From: Sphingomonas oligoaromativorans
GTDB lineage: Bacteria > Pseudomonadota > Alphaproteobacteria > Sphingomonadales > Sphingomonadaceae
NCBI RefSeq assembly: GCF_011762195.1
Contig: NZ_JAASQK010000001.1
Span: 558,001-622,000, forward strand
Reading direction: 5' to 3'
DNA length: 64,000 nucleotides
The translations under genes were made by a program, and so were the position numbers. How positions within the stretch are numbered: position 1 is the first letter of the stretch; every line of letters begins with the position of its first letter. Below are positions 15,568-24,675 of this stretch, one piece after another. Under the pieces are notes generated by a model. It saw only the letters and a program-made list of their open reading frames with translations. It did no database searches and was not told the origin of the DNA.

Positions 15568-17103
15568 ATGTCGGATCGGAGCGTGAAACATGTGGTGGTG
15601 GCCGGTGGCGGCACGGCCGGCTGGGTCACAGCGACGGCACTCGTGCGGCATATGGGGCCTCTGATCGATATCACGCTCGTGGAATCGGATGAAATCTCCA
15701 CGATCGGCGTGGGGGAATCCACCGTTCCCACCTTCAAGACCTTCCACAATCTGATGGGGATCAAGGAAGACGCCTTCATGTCCGCCGCACAGGCGACCAT
15801 CAAGCTCGGGATCGAGTTCAGGAACTGGGGGCGGATCGGCGATCGCTATATCCATCCGTTCGGAACCATCGGACGGCGCTGGAGCTGGATGGCGGATTTC
15901 CATCATTTCTGGCTACATGCCAGAGCCCGCGGGTTCGGTGGCGAACTCAACGAATATTGTCTGGAATGGGCGGCTGGCGAAGCCAACCGCATGTCGGCGG
16001 GGCCGCCGATCGCGCCGAGCCACGCCTATCATATCGATGCCGCCAGCTATACGCGTTTCCTGCGCGGTCTTGCCGAACCCGCCGGCGTCAAGCGCGTCGA
16101 AGGCAAGATCCGCCATGTCGCGCTCGCCCCCGAGAGCGGCTTCATCGAGGTCATCGAGCTTGAATCCGGCGCGCGGATCGAAGCCGACCTTTTCATTGAT
16201 TGCACCGGCTTCCGTTCTCTCCTGCTCGGGCAGGCGCTGGGCGTCGGCTTCGAGGATTGGGGACGCTGGATCACGACCGATCGCGCCGTGGCCGTCCAGT
16301 CGAGATCGGTCCATCCGCCGCAGCCCTATACGTCCGCGATCGCGCATGAGGCCGGCTGGCGCTGGCGCATTCCGCTTCAGCATCGCGAGGGCAACGGCTT
16401 CGTCTTTTGCAGCCAGTCGATGTCCGACGACGAGGCGCAGGCCCGGCTGATGGCCGAGATCGATGGGGAGCCCGTGGTCGATCCCTGGCTCGTTCGTTTC
16501 CAGACGGGAATGCGCGTTCAGTCCTGGAGCAGGAACTGCGTCGGGCTGGGCCTTGCGGGCGGCTTCATCGAGCCGCTGGAATCGACCAGCATCCATCTCA
16601 TGATGGCGGCGGTGACGCGCCTGATCGAGGATTTCCCCTTCAACGGCTGCACCGATGCGCTGGTCAACCGCTTCAACGAGAAATCGCGGCAGGAATATGA
16701 GAATATCCGCGACTTCATCATCCTCCACTATCACATCACCGAGCGCGACGATTCCGACTTCTGGCGCCATTGCCGGACCATGGAGTTGCCTGACAGCCTC
16801 AAGGAGCGGCTTGCCCTGTGGCGGGAGGATGCGCGCGCCTATCAGATGCCGCACGAGCTGTTCCGTGTGGATAGCTGGGCGTCCGTGCTGCTCGGCCAGC
16901 GCGCGCGGCCGCATGGCTATCATCACCTCGCGCGGATGATGCCCGAGCAGCAGCTTCGCGACGAACTGGCCCGGATGCGCGCGGAGATTGCGGAGCTTGT
17001 CGAGGCGATGCCGAGCCATCCCGACTTCCTCAGAGCCTATTGCCCTGCGGAGGAGCCGGACTTTCAGCGCTCCCGGCCGGCGGAAATCGCCCTGAGCGGC
17101 TGA
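15568..17103 (+). CDS. flavin-dependent tryptophan-halogenase-family protein (first of two)
   Basis: 511 residues, normal for the family. FAD motif GGGTAGW at the N-terminus, catalytic Lys79 in AAQATIKLGIEF (same number as the PrnA catalytic lysine), and the halogenase motif WxWxIP as WRWRIP in GWRWRIPLQH. The GGFIEPLEST segment is also conserved. Such enzymes use reduced FAD, oxygen and halide; relatives from TonB-receptor neighbourhoods have been shown to brominate indoles in vitro, but native substrates are unknown. GGGAGGGG precedes the ATG. Unlike the second copy (38182-39723), it has no SapC or cupin partner and diverges from a secreted amidohydrolase. No flavin reductase gene is nearby. 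Confidence 0.88.
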   Translation: MSDRSVKHVVVAGGGTAGWVTATALVRHMGPLIDITLVESDEISTIGVGESTVPTFKTFHNLMGIKEDAFMSAAQATIKLGIEFRNWGRIGDRYIHPFGTIGRRWSWMADFHHFWLHARARGFGGELNEYCLEWAAGEANRMSAGPPIAPSHAYHIDAASYTRFLRGLAEPAGVKRVEGKIRHVALAPESGFIEVIELESGARIEADLFIDCTGFRSLLLGQALGVGFEDWGRWITTDRAVAVQSRSVHPPQPYTSAIAHEAGWRWRIPLQHREGNGFVFCSQSMSDDEAQARLMAEIDGEPVVDPWLVRFQTGMRVQSWSRNCVGLGLAGGFIEPLESTSIHLMMAAVTRLIEDFPFNGCTDALVNRFNEKSRQEYENIRDFIILHYHITERDDSDFWRHCRTMELPDSLKERLALWREDARAYQMPHELFRVDSWASVLLGQRARPHGYHHLARMMPEQQLRDELARMRAEIAELVEAMPSHPDFLRAYCPAEEPDFQRSRPAEIALSG

Positions 17104-17125
17104 TGGCGGGACAGGTGGCGCGGGT

Positions 17126-17141
17126 AGCCGGGCTCCCGGCT
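17126..17141 (+). terminator. short GC hairpin between convergent halogenase and arsC
   Basis: A perfect seven-base stem, AGCCGGG-CT-CCCGGCT, lies 22 nt after the halogenase stop, between convergent genes. The loop is only two bases and no T run follows, so its activity as a terminator is uncertain. Confidence 0.4.
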
Positions 17142-17184
17142 GCCGCCGGCGTTTCAGGAAGTCGCCATCACGGTGACGATGCGG

Positions 17185-17592
17185 TCATAGTCGCCGGACG
17201 GCCTCACCATCTTCCTTGGTGAAGGCGCCCTTCTGCGCATCGGGGAGGATGTCGAGGACGGTCTCGGACGGACGGCACAGTTTCACCCCGAGCGGGGTCA
17301 CGACGAGTGGGCGGTTGATGAGGATCGGATGCTCCATCATCGCGTCGACGAGCGCGTCGTCCGTGAGCGAGGCATCGTCGAGGCCGAGCTCGGCATAGGG
17401 CGTGTCCTTCTGGCGGAGCAGGGCGCGGGGCGTCATGCCGGCGCGGCCTATCATCTCGATGAGCAGAGCGCGCGACGGTGGTGTCTTGAGATACTCGATG
17501 ACGTGGGGCTCGACGCCCGAATTGCGGATCAGCGCCAGCGTATTGCGCGACGTCCCGCAGGCGGGGTTGTGATAGATGATGATATCGGTCAC
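17185..17592 (-). CDS. arsC: arsenate reductase (glutaredoxin-dependent), ArsC family
   Basis: 135 residues. The active-site Cys is in YHNPACGTSRNTL, and the arginines that bind arsenate correspond to those in LLRQKD, ILINRPLVV and KLCRPSE. This is the E. coli ArsC type that uses glutaredoxin and glutathione. No arsenite pump or ArsR is adjacent, so it could instead be a YffB-like relative. It starts 21 nt after a LysR-type gene on the same strand and may be coexpressed with it. Confidence 0.88.
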   Translation of the reverse strand: MTDIIIYHNPACGTSRNTLALIRNSGVEPHVIEYLKTPPSRALLIEMIGRAGMTPRALLRQKDTPYAELGLDDASLTDDALVDAMMEHPILINRPLVVTPLGVKLCRPSETVLDILPDAQKGAFTKEDGEAVRRL

Positions 17593-17613
17593 GGGTTTTC
17601 CTTCAACGGCAAG

Positions 17614-18468
17614 CTATGCCGCCCACTGGAGCATGGTGGCAATGAGCCCCTGGGCTGCGGGATGTCCCGCTCCTGGGCCAATCACGACGAACTCAATGTC
17701 GGGCAGGGGCGGGAGCGATGGCCCTCCGCCGACGACAGCGAGTCCGGGCGGGATCAGTCGAGCCGAATGCGGCATGATTCCGATCCCCGCGCGCGCGGCG
17801 GCGGTGAGGCCGGCCAGGCTGGCGCTGGTGAACGCCACGCGCCAACGGCGGTCGAGCCGATCCAGCGTCTCGATCGCGCGAGCGCGGGTTACACTGGGGG
17901 GCGGATAGAGCAGCAGCGGCAATGGGGCGTCGGGATCGATGCGAAAGTTCGGGCGGCCAACCCAGCGGATCGGCTCTCGCCACGCAATGCTGCCCCGACG
18001 GTCTCCGGCCTTGCGCTTGACGAAGATGACATCCAGCCGGCCCGCATCGAAGGCGTCGTAGAGATCGTGGCTCAGTCCGGCGCTCAGTTCGAGATCGACC
18101 TCGGGATGACGACGCACGAAGGTGGCCAGCACGTCCGGCAGGGCGGAGAGCACGAAATCCTCCGATGCGCCCAGCCTCAGCCGACCGCGCAACGGGGCCT
18201 CCGACAAACTCTCCCCCAGGCGGAGGTGGGCATCGAGGATGGACCGCGCCTGGTCCAGCAGCCGCTCGCCGTCCACCGTCAACGCCATGCTATGGGTATC
18301 TCGATCGATCAGACGTCGATGCGCCAGGGCCTCCAGTCGGGCAATCTGCTGGCTGATTGTGGATTGCCGGACCTCCAGGCTGCGCGCTGCGCCGGTGAAG
18401 CTTCCGGCATCCACCACCGCCACGAATGTCTGGAGGAGATCGACCGGGATCAAATCGCGCATGATCAT
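17614..18468 (-). CDS. LysR-family transcriptional regulator
   Basis: About 284 residues. The N-terminal winged helix-turn-helix is clear: LLQTFVAVVDAGSFTGAARS then VRQSTISQQIARLE, with the usual substrate-binding domain after it (GRLRLGASEDFV ... LELSAGLSHDLYD). Start codons at 18468 and 18462 are both possible. It diverges from the symporter gene with about 90 nt between starts, the classical LysR arrangement, so control of the symporter and of its own operon with arsC is likely. The effector is unknown. Confidence 0.9.
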   Translation of the reverse strand: MIMRDLIPVDLLQTFVAVVDAGSFTGAARSLEVRQSTISQQIARLEALAHRRLIDRDTHSMALTVDGERLLDQARSILDAHLRLGESLSEAPLRGRLRLGASEDFVLSALPDVLATFVRRHPEVDLELSAGLSHDLYDAFDAGRLDVIFVKRKAGDRRGSIAWREPIRWVGRPNFRIDPDAPLPLLLYPPPSVTRARAIETLDRLDRRWRVAFTSASLAGLTAAARAGIGIMPHSARLIPPGLAVVGGGPSLPPLPDIEFVVIGPGAGHPAAQGLIATMLQWAA

Positions 18469-18558
18469 CAAGTTATATGATGACTGATATCATTGCTATC
18501 GCAATTGCGGAATTCAGGGCCAGCGACCAGATGTCCCCCTTCACGAAGGGGTATCCCC

Positions 18559-19572
18559 ATGCCGACCCTCCATGCGATCCGCGCCCGTATCCACCTCGAC
18601 CCTTATCTCCTGCTGCTGATCGGAACGGTCGCGCTCGCCGCGCTCATCCCTGCGCATGGTTCGGCAACCCGGATTGTCGATATCGGCGTTGATCTCGCCG
18701 TGGCCCTGCTGTTCCTGCTGTACGGTGCGCGGCTGAGGCCCGACGCGATCTGGGCCGGCTTGTCGCACTGGCGGCTGCAATCACTGATCTTTGCCAGCAC
18801 ATATCTGCTGTTTCCGCTCCTGGGCGTAATCATCACGATCCTGCTGCGTGGTCACCTGCCTCACGATATCCTCACAGGCCTCCTGTTTCTCTGCCTGCTG
18901 CCGTCGACCGTGCAATCCTCGATCGCCTTCACCTCCATCGCACGCGGCAACGTGCCTGGGGCATTGTGCAGTGCCTCGCTCTCGAACATGCTTGGCGTGA
19001 TCCTGACCCCAATCCTCGTTTCGCAACTGCTGCCCGCGGCGAGCGGCGGCTTTTCGTTGAAGGCGCTGGAGGACATCGCGCTCCAGATCCTGCTGCCGTT
19101 CATGATCGGGCAGGCCGTGCGCCCGTGGGTCGGCGACTGGCTACTGGGTCACGCGGTGCTGACCTCCGTGGTCGATCGGGGTTCCGTTCTCGTGGTCGTG
19201 TATGCGGCATTCAGCGCCGGCATGGTCGCCGGCATCTGGCACCAGCTTTCGCCCGCGAGCATCGGCATCATCTTGCTCATCGACCTGATCGTGCTGACGC
19301 TCGTGATCGGCTCGACGACCTGGGCAAGCCGTCTGCTCGGCTTTTCGAAGGAAGACGAGATCGCGACCGTCTTCTGCGGATCGAAGAAGAGCATGGCAGG
19401 CGGGATTCCCATGGCGACGATCCTGTTTCCGGGTCATGCGATCGGCTTGATCGTGCTGCCGCTGATGCTGTTTCATCAAGCTCAGCTCTTCGTCTGTGCG
19501 ACGCTGGCACGGCGTTATGCCGAACGAGGGCGCGCCGAGGATCTGTCGACCGCTCACTTGGCATCCGCGTGA
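18559..19572 (+). CDS. bile acid:sodium symporter family transporter (SBF-like)
   Basis: 337 residues from the ATG at 18559. Nine to ten hydrophobic helices are evident, with conserved stretches LLFLLYGARLRPDAIWAGL, LPSTVQSSIAFTSIARGN and VFCGSKKSMAGGIPMA of the YfeH/SBF-like group. It is an inner-membrane symporter for an organic anion; the substrate is unknown. The LysR gene is divergent and adjacent. The last seven codons (after EDLSTAHLASA begins) lie inside one arm of a 21-bp inverted repeat, so the C-terminus may have been altered by insertion of that element. Confidence 0.88.
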   Translation: MPTLHAIRARIHLDPYLLLLIGTVALAALIPAHGSATRIVDIGVDLAVALLFLLYGARLRPDAIWAGLSHWRLQSLIFASTYLLFPLLGVIITILLRGHLPHDILTGLLFLCLLPSTVQSSIAFTSIARGNVPGALCSASLSNMLGVILTPILVSQLLPAASGGFSLKALEDIALQILLPFMIGQAVRPWVGDWLLGHAVLTSVVDRGSVLVVVYAAFSAGMVAGIWHQLSPASIGIILLIDLIVLTLVIGSTTWASRLLGFSKEDEIATVFCGSKKSMAGGIPMATILFPGHAIGLIVLPLMLFHQAQLFVCATLARRYAERGRAEDLSTAHLASA

Positions 19573-19662
19573 TGGACCTGGCATGGAACAGGCCCGTGGG
19601 CACTGGCCGGACACGCCATGGCGATGGGTGAAGCCGGTTGGTGCCAAGTGAGCGGTCGACAG
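19543..19662. repeat. 120-bp element bounded by 21-bp perfect inverted repeats (MITE-like)
   Basis: The sequence beginning CTGTCGACCGCTC at 19543-19563 recurs as an exact reverse complement at 19642-19662 (ending GAGCGGTCGACAG), with 78 nt between. The left arm overlaps the 3' end of the symporter gene; the right arm ends 34 nt before the GH95 stop. No open frame is inside. Size and perfect termini fit a miniature inverted-repeat element, though a bidirectional hairpin terminator between convergent genes is an alternative. No convincing target duplication was seen at the edges. Confidence 0.6.
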
Positions 19663-19696
19663 CATCATCTCTCCTCTTCGGGAGGGCGTGGAATTG

Positions 19697-22117
19697 TCAT
19701 GCCGGGCCGATCATGGCGTCCGTCAGATGAAACGGCGTGCCGGGGGCGATGGTCACGTCGAAGTGACGACGCCCCAGGCGCACGATGCGCCTGACCCGTT
19801 TGCTGGCGGAGATGACCGCGCCCGAGAGTTGCCCTGCTCTCCAGTGCAGATCGATTGTGCATCCGCCGCGTATCCGCACGCCCGAGACAGACCCGGCAGG
19901 CCATGCACGGGGGAGGGCGGGCAGAAGCCGTATGTCCTCGTCGTGGCTCTGCACCAGCATTTCGAGGATCGCGGCCGCACCGCCGAAATTGCCGTCGATC
20001 TGGAAGGGCGGATGGGCGTCGAACATATTGGGATAGGTGCGATCGGGGCCGAGCAGGAAGGCCAGGATGCGATGGGCATGATCGCCGTCACGAAGCCTGG
20101 CCCAGAGGTTCGCGCGCCATGCGGTGGCCCAGCCGGTCGATTCGTCTCCGCGCAGCTCGAGCGAGCGGCGCGCGGCGGCAGCCAGTGCGGGTGTCCGATC
20201 GAGGTCGATCTGATGGCTGGGATAAAGGCCGAACAGATGAGACACATGGCGATGATGAGGTTCGGGCGCCTGCATGTCCCAGTCGCCTGCCCATTCCTCC
20301 AATTGCCCTTCGTGGCCGATCTGGTCCGGGCGCAAACGGGCGCGGGCGGCCTGTAGTTCGGCCACGAAATCGGGATCGCGCCCGAGCAGGATCGCGGCCC
20401 TTGCCGTCCGGTCGAACAGATCGCGCAGGATCTGCATGTCCATGCTCGGCCCCGCGCAGAGCGACGCCCCATAGGGATGGACATTCTCGGGCGACAGCGA
20501 CGGGTTGGTGACGAGGTGGCCGGAGACCGGATCGGTTTGCAGCGTGTCGAGGAAGAAGAGGGCGGCGCCGCGCATCAGCGGGTAAACGGAGGCGAGATAG
20601 GCCGTGTCCGTGCCATAATCGTAATGATCCCAGAGGTGGAGGCAGAGCCATGCTCCTCCCATGGGCCAAAGACCGAACTGAGCGCCGTCGATGGGCGCCG
20701 TCGCGCGCCACAGATCCGTGTTGTGATGCGCGACCCAACCCCGGGCGCCATACATTTCCCGCGCCGTTCGCGCGCCCGTCTCGGCCAGATCCCTGACCAT
20801 CGCGATCAGCGGCTCCACGCACTCCTGCAATGCCGCAGGTTCGGCGGGCCAATAGTTCATCTCGGTGTTGATGTTGATCGTGTATTTGGAGCCCCAGGGC
20901 GGCTTGGTGCTGTCGTTCCAGATGCCTTGCAGATTGGCTGGCTGGCTGCCGGGTCGCGACGAGCAGATCAGCAGGTATCGGCCATATTGGAAATAGAGCG
21001 CGGCGAGGGCCGGATCGTCCGACGACGGGCTGAGGCGGATGCGTTCATCGGTGGGCCTGTCGGCCGCGGATGTCCGTCCGAGATCGAGCGTCACGCGTCG
21101 GAACAGGCGCCGATGTTCGGCGGTGGTATCCTGTGCGATGGTATCGAAATGACGGGTGCCGGCCCGTGCGATCTGATCGGATGTCAGGCGTATGGGATCG
21201 CCGCCGGTATCGTCATAGCGGCGATAGCTGGTCGCCATGGCGAGGAGGATCGTCACGCCGTCGGCGCCCCGCACGGCCAGGCGATCCGCCATTGCCGAAA
21301 CCGATCCCCCCTCCGCGAGGACGCGAGCCCGTATCGCAAAGCGGATGGCGCCGGCTACGCCGTTCTCGGCCCGGTTGGCCCCGGCAAGACAGAGCGTGTC
21401 GGCATTTTCGATCGCGATCGACAGATGATCCTGAAGGGAACGCAGGCTCACGTCCACGTCGATCGCACCCCGCCGATCGGCCGACAGGTGGACCGCGATC
21501 ACCTGATCCACAGGGGAGGCAACGACGCGCCGCGTAAAGGCAATTCCGCCCGCCATGAAGCGGGTGGTCGCCATCGCGGCGTCGATATCGAGTTCGCGGC
21601 GATAACCTTCGATGGCGGTCGGCAGATGCGGAAAGTCGAGCAGCAGGTCGCCCGCCGGCTGATAGGACATCTGGGCAAGCGGCGTCGCCATCACGCGCTC
21701 GTTGGCCAGCGCCTGCGCTTCGGCATAGCGGCCCGCGAAGATCAGCTTTCGGATCTCGGGCAGGGTTTCGCGGGCCGATGGGTTGACCGGATCATAGGGG
21801 CCGCCGCTCCACAGGCTGTCTTCGTTGAGCTGGAGACGCTCCTGGGCGACGCCGCCGAACAGCATCGCCCCGATCCGCCCGTTGCCGACGGGCAGAGCCT
21901 CTGTCCATCGCGTGGCCGGCTGGCGATACCAGAGAAGCGCGGCGGCGCGATCGGGCTCCCCCGTCCGGGTCGCGGCGGGCAGCGCGGTTGTTCCGGCCGC
22001 GATCAGCGCACCTTCGAGAAGGGTGCGCCGGGTGGGGCGCAACGGGCCGCTCACCGCGCCGCGCCAGTCTGCGAGAGCGGAGAGGGGGGCGTCATGCTCC
22101 GCTCTTCCCCGATGCAC
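19697..22117 (-). CDS. GH95 glycoside hydrolase (alpha-L-fucosidase type), Tat-exported
   Basis: 806 residues from the GTG at 22117; a GTG at 22054 giving 785 residues is equally possible, and neither has a good ribosome binding site. A twin-arginine leader (PTRRTLLEGALIAAG) is followed by the GH95 opening (WTEALPVGNGRIGAMLFGG). Active-site landmarks of GH95 are present: NINTEMNYWPAEP (the two Asn), PSLSPENVHP (general acid Glu) and FQIDGNFGG (Asp). The family removes alpha-1,2-L-fucose, or L-galactose, from xyloglucan and related glycans. The gene overlaps the GH9 stop by 26 nt and is last in the operon. It is the only enzyme of the locus with a Tat signal. Confidence 0.92.
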   Translation of the reverse strand: MHRGRAEHDAPLSALADWRGAVSGPLRPTRRTLLEGALIAAGTTALPAATRTGEPDRAAALLWYRQPATRWTEALPVGNGRIGAMLFGGVAQERLQLNEDSLWSGGPYDPVNPSARETLPEIRKLIFAGRYAEAQALANERVMATPLAQMSYQPAGDLLLDFPHLPTAIEGYRRELDIDAAMATTRFMAGGIAFTRRVVASPVDQVIAVHLSADRRGAIDVDVSLRSLQDHLSIAIENADTLCLAGANRAENGVAGAIRFAIRARVLAEGGSVSAMADRLAVRGADGVTILLAMATSYRRYDDTGGDPIRLTSDQIARAGTRHFDTIAQDTTAEHRRLFRRVTLDLGRTSAADRPTDERIRLSPSSDDPALAALYFQYGRYLLICSSRPGSQPANLQGIWNDSTKPPWGSKYTININTEMNYWPAEPAALQECVEPLIAMVRDLAETGARTAREMYGARGWVAHHNTDLWRATAPIDGAQFGLWPMGGAWLCLHLWDHYDYGTDTAYLASVYPLMRGAALFFLDTLQTDPVSGHLVTNPSLSPENVHPYGASLCAGPSMDMQILRDLFDRTARAAILLGRDPDFVAELQAARARLRPDQIGHEGQLEEWAGDWDMQAPEPHHRHVSHLFGLYPSHQIDLDRTPALAAAARRSLELRGDESTGWATAWRANLWARLRDGDHAHRILAFLLGPDRTYPNMFDAHPPFQIDGNFGGAAAILEMLVQSHDEDIRLLPALPRAWPAGSVSGVRIRGGCTIDLHWRAGQLSGAVISASKRVRRIVRLGRRHFDVTIAPGTPFHLTDAMIGPA

Positions 22118-24608
22118 TGGCGGCGGCGTTCACCAACTCGATCCAGAGCGCGCCTTCGTTGATGACATATTCATTCTCGCCCCAGAAGAAGGGCCAATTT
22201 TCCTTATTCTCCGGGAAATCGGGCTTCAGGATAAGCTCACCCGGCACCACGCCGCCCGCGATGAAGCTGAAATCGGCGCGGTTGTTGCCATAGGCGACTT
22301 CCTTGGACCGTGTGCCCACCGCCGACACGAAGGAGATGTCGGAGCCGGGATGATGGCCGGTCAGATAATCGATCGCGCGGAACAACGCGCCATCGTCCAC
22401 GATGTCTGGAAACGCTTCGTGCAGCGCATGGCTATCCAGGCCATATTGGATGATGGCGCCATTGCCGGCCCAACCGCCGTCGGTGATCGGCACGCCGAAC
22501 GGATTGGCCGATGCGATCTTGTCGGTGGCCATTTTCCACGTCCGCACGACGGGTTCCACCTCGGCGCGGAAGGAGGCTGGCATCAGCGGCAGCGCGTCCG
22601 CCACCATCTGGACGTTGCGCATGAAGTGCGGCGCGATCTTGGGCCACAGCGTCTGCACGCTTGCGGCATAACGCTGGTCGCCCGTGGTCTTGAGGAGTTC
22701 GACGGCGGCGGCGAACTGCTCGTCCACCAGCGGGCCTCCGGTGGTATTGCCATGGTGGAAGAGGTCCGGCGGATGGCTCTGCTCTTCCGCCCAAGTCTTC
22801 TCGGCGAGATGGCGCGCCTTTTTCGCAAGTGCGTCGTCGAACCCGGCGAGCGCGCGGGATGCGGCGGCGAGCGTCGCGGCCGAGCCATAGTTGAGCGCGC
22901 TCGATTTCGACGTGAAGGCCCAGCGATCGTCGGGCCAGCCGCTGTGCCCGTCACGCTCTTCGCCCGGCTTGAGCGCGGGATCGTAGATCAGGCCGTCCGT
23001 CTTGCTGGCGGCGTCTCCCAGATGGGTATATTCGCCGACGTCCGGCTCTACGATCCCGTTGATCGCATGGCCGACTGCATCGAACTGGGCGACGAGCTGG
23101 AGCGTGCCGTGCCGTATCTGTTCGAGCAGATCCGGGCTGCCGTCGGGCACATGGATTTCGGTGCGGCGCAGGCCTTCGTCGATGCTGGTCGTGTCGCGGG
23201 TCAGTCGATACCGTTCCCAACTTCTGACCATCGACTGGATGACGGCATGATGCGTCTCGGTGCGGATGTCGAAGTCGCCGGCATCGAACCAGCCACCGAC
23301 ATTCAGACCCGGAATATGTTCGCCCGGCGCGTAGCGATCGTCCGTCGACGGACCCTGCGCATAAAGGTCGATATGCTCATGGTTGATCGGTGCCTGTCGC
23401 GCATCGTCCCGATGGGAATCGCCGTGCCAGACGCGATAGGCCTCGTTGACGCGCATGTGGTCCATCGCGATGGGGAAATAGACATCGAGCGTCGGCTTCC
23501 AGGCGTCGGCATACACGTCCGCCGCAATTCGGAAGGGCGCCGTCCGCGTCGCACCATATTCGAGGATGTAGAGGCCGGGTGTGCGCACCGCGCTGAAATC
23601 CGCGCGGCGATAGCGGTAGCGCAGATATTCTCCGGCCTCCGTCGTAGGGCCGATCGGAATGGGAATGAAGCGACCATCTCCCTCCACGCGGAACAGCTTG
23701 ATGGGCGTGCGATCCTTCGCGTGGCGATCCAGTTCCACGGTCGCGATCTTGGGCGCCTGAGGGGTGTAGCCGAGCTGAGAATGGGCGATGGACGGCGGCC
23801 TCATCCAGCCGGGTGCGGTGTCCGGCCTGATCGTCCAGCGCAAAACGGTGCCCGATCGCCCCGCCGGGAGCAGCGAGCGCAGCACGAACCAGCCGTTTTG
23901 CGCCTGGTTGCGCCCGTCATAGAGCGCGATCCGCGCGCTTTCGGCGGTAATGGTGATGCGATGATCGGGATCTTCGGGCGCGAGGACGAAGCTCCTGCCT
24001 TCCGCGATGGGCAGAGGCTCGGCGCCCGGCCCTTCGCTGCGTCCGCTGGCGGCGTTGCGCTCGGGCGTCAGTTCCATCGCGCTGGCGGGATAGCGCGGAA
24101 AGATGCCGGTCTTGTCGTCGGCCATGAAGCTCTTGTGGAAATAGGCGGCCGGCAGGAATTCCAGATTGAAGCCGGCCTTGCCCACGAGCGTGGCGGGCAA
24201 TGCTTCGGGAAGCTCGACGCTCACCTCCACGCCGTCATTCTGCGGCCTTGTCACGACGACGTAACGGAAATGAGAGTCGGGATATTCGAGCGTCGTGCGC
24301 ACCGTACCCGTCGCCTGATCGATCCGGCGGTTGACGAGATTGGCGGACGGATCCCACTGGCCTGGTGTCGCGGACAGGCGCACATCGCCGTTTGTCACGG
24401 AGCGCATGTCGCGCTGGATGATCTCGACGCCGCTGATCTTCGCATCGGCAAACAGCCCCGAATTGGCGTTGCTGAAGGACAGGATGTCGGCGCCGGGCGC
24501 TTCGTAATAGCCTTTGCTGTTGAGCGTGAAGCGCGCGGGCTGGGCCAGGGCGGGGCCTGTCGTCATGATCGCGACGGCAAGGGAGAGGAAGAGCGGGCGG
24601 CCTTTCAT
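22092..24608 (-). CDS. GH9 endoglucanase-family protein (first of two), secreted
   Basis: 838 residues from the ATG at 24608. Signal peptide (MKGRPLFLSLAVAIMTTGPALA), a long N-terminal beta domain, an Ig-like CelD_N-type module (about 270-370: SQLGYTPQAPKIATVEL ... GLYILEYG), then the GH9 alpha/alpha barrel. The catalytic aspartates are in GGWFDAGDFDI and the acid Glu in ENEYVINEGALW. GH9 enzymes cleave beta-1,4-glucan or xyloglucan backbones. The operon is remnant, esterase, GH51, this gene, GH95. A paralogue with the same layout lies at 43699-46194. Backbone cleavage of xyloglucan is inferred from neighbours. Confidence 0.9.
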   Translation of the reverse strand: MKGRPLFLSLAVAIMTTGPALAQPARFTLNSKGYYEAPGADILSFSNANSGLFADAKISGVEIIQRDMRSVTNGDVRLSATPGQWDPSANLVNRRIDQATGTVRTTLEYPDSHFRYVVVTRPQNDGVEVSVELPEALPATLVGKAGFNLEFLPAAYFHKSFMADDKTGIFPRYPASAMELTPERNAASGRSEGPGAEPLPIAEGRSFVLAPEDPDHRITITAESARIALYDGRNQAQNGWFVLRSLLPAGRSGTVLRWTIRPDTAPGWMRPPSIAHSQLGYTPQAPKIATVELDRHAKDRTPIKLFRVEGDGRFIPIPIGPTTEAGEYLRYRYRRADFSAVRTPGLYILEYGATRTAPFRIAADVYADAWKPTLDVYFPIAMDHMRVNEAYRVWHGDSHRDDARQAPINHEHIDLYAQGPSTDDRYAPGEHIPGLNVGGWFDAGDFDIRTETHHAVIQSMVRSWERYRLTRDTTSIDEGLRRTEIHVPDGSPDLLEQIRHGTLQLVAQFDAVGHAINGIVEPDVGEYTHLGDAASKTDGLIYDPALKPGEERDGHSGWPDDRWAFTSKSSALNYGSAATLAAASRALAGFDDALAKKARHLAEKTWAEEQSHPPDLFHHGNTTGGPLVDEQFAAAVELLKTTGDQRYAASVQTLWPKIAPHFMRNVQMVADALPLMPASFRAEVEPVVRTWKMATDKIASANPFGVPITDGGWAGNGAIIQYGLDSHALHEAFPDIVDDGALFRAIDYLTGHHPGSDISFVSAVGTRSKEVAYGNNRADFSFIAGGVVPGELILKPDFPENKENWPFFWGENEYVINEGALWIELVNAAASASGKSGA

Positions 24609-24675
24609 GGGTGGGTTCCATTCGTAATGAACTGGAGCGCGCGGCATGGATATCCTCCATGCCGCGCTGCGATCA

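Noticed and set aside
17185-17592. An arsenic resistance operon
   Set aside because: Only arsC is present; no ArsR, arsenite pump or arsenite methyltransferase is nearby, and the neighbouring transporter is of the SBF type, not ACR3 wording.
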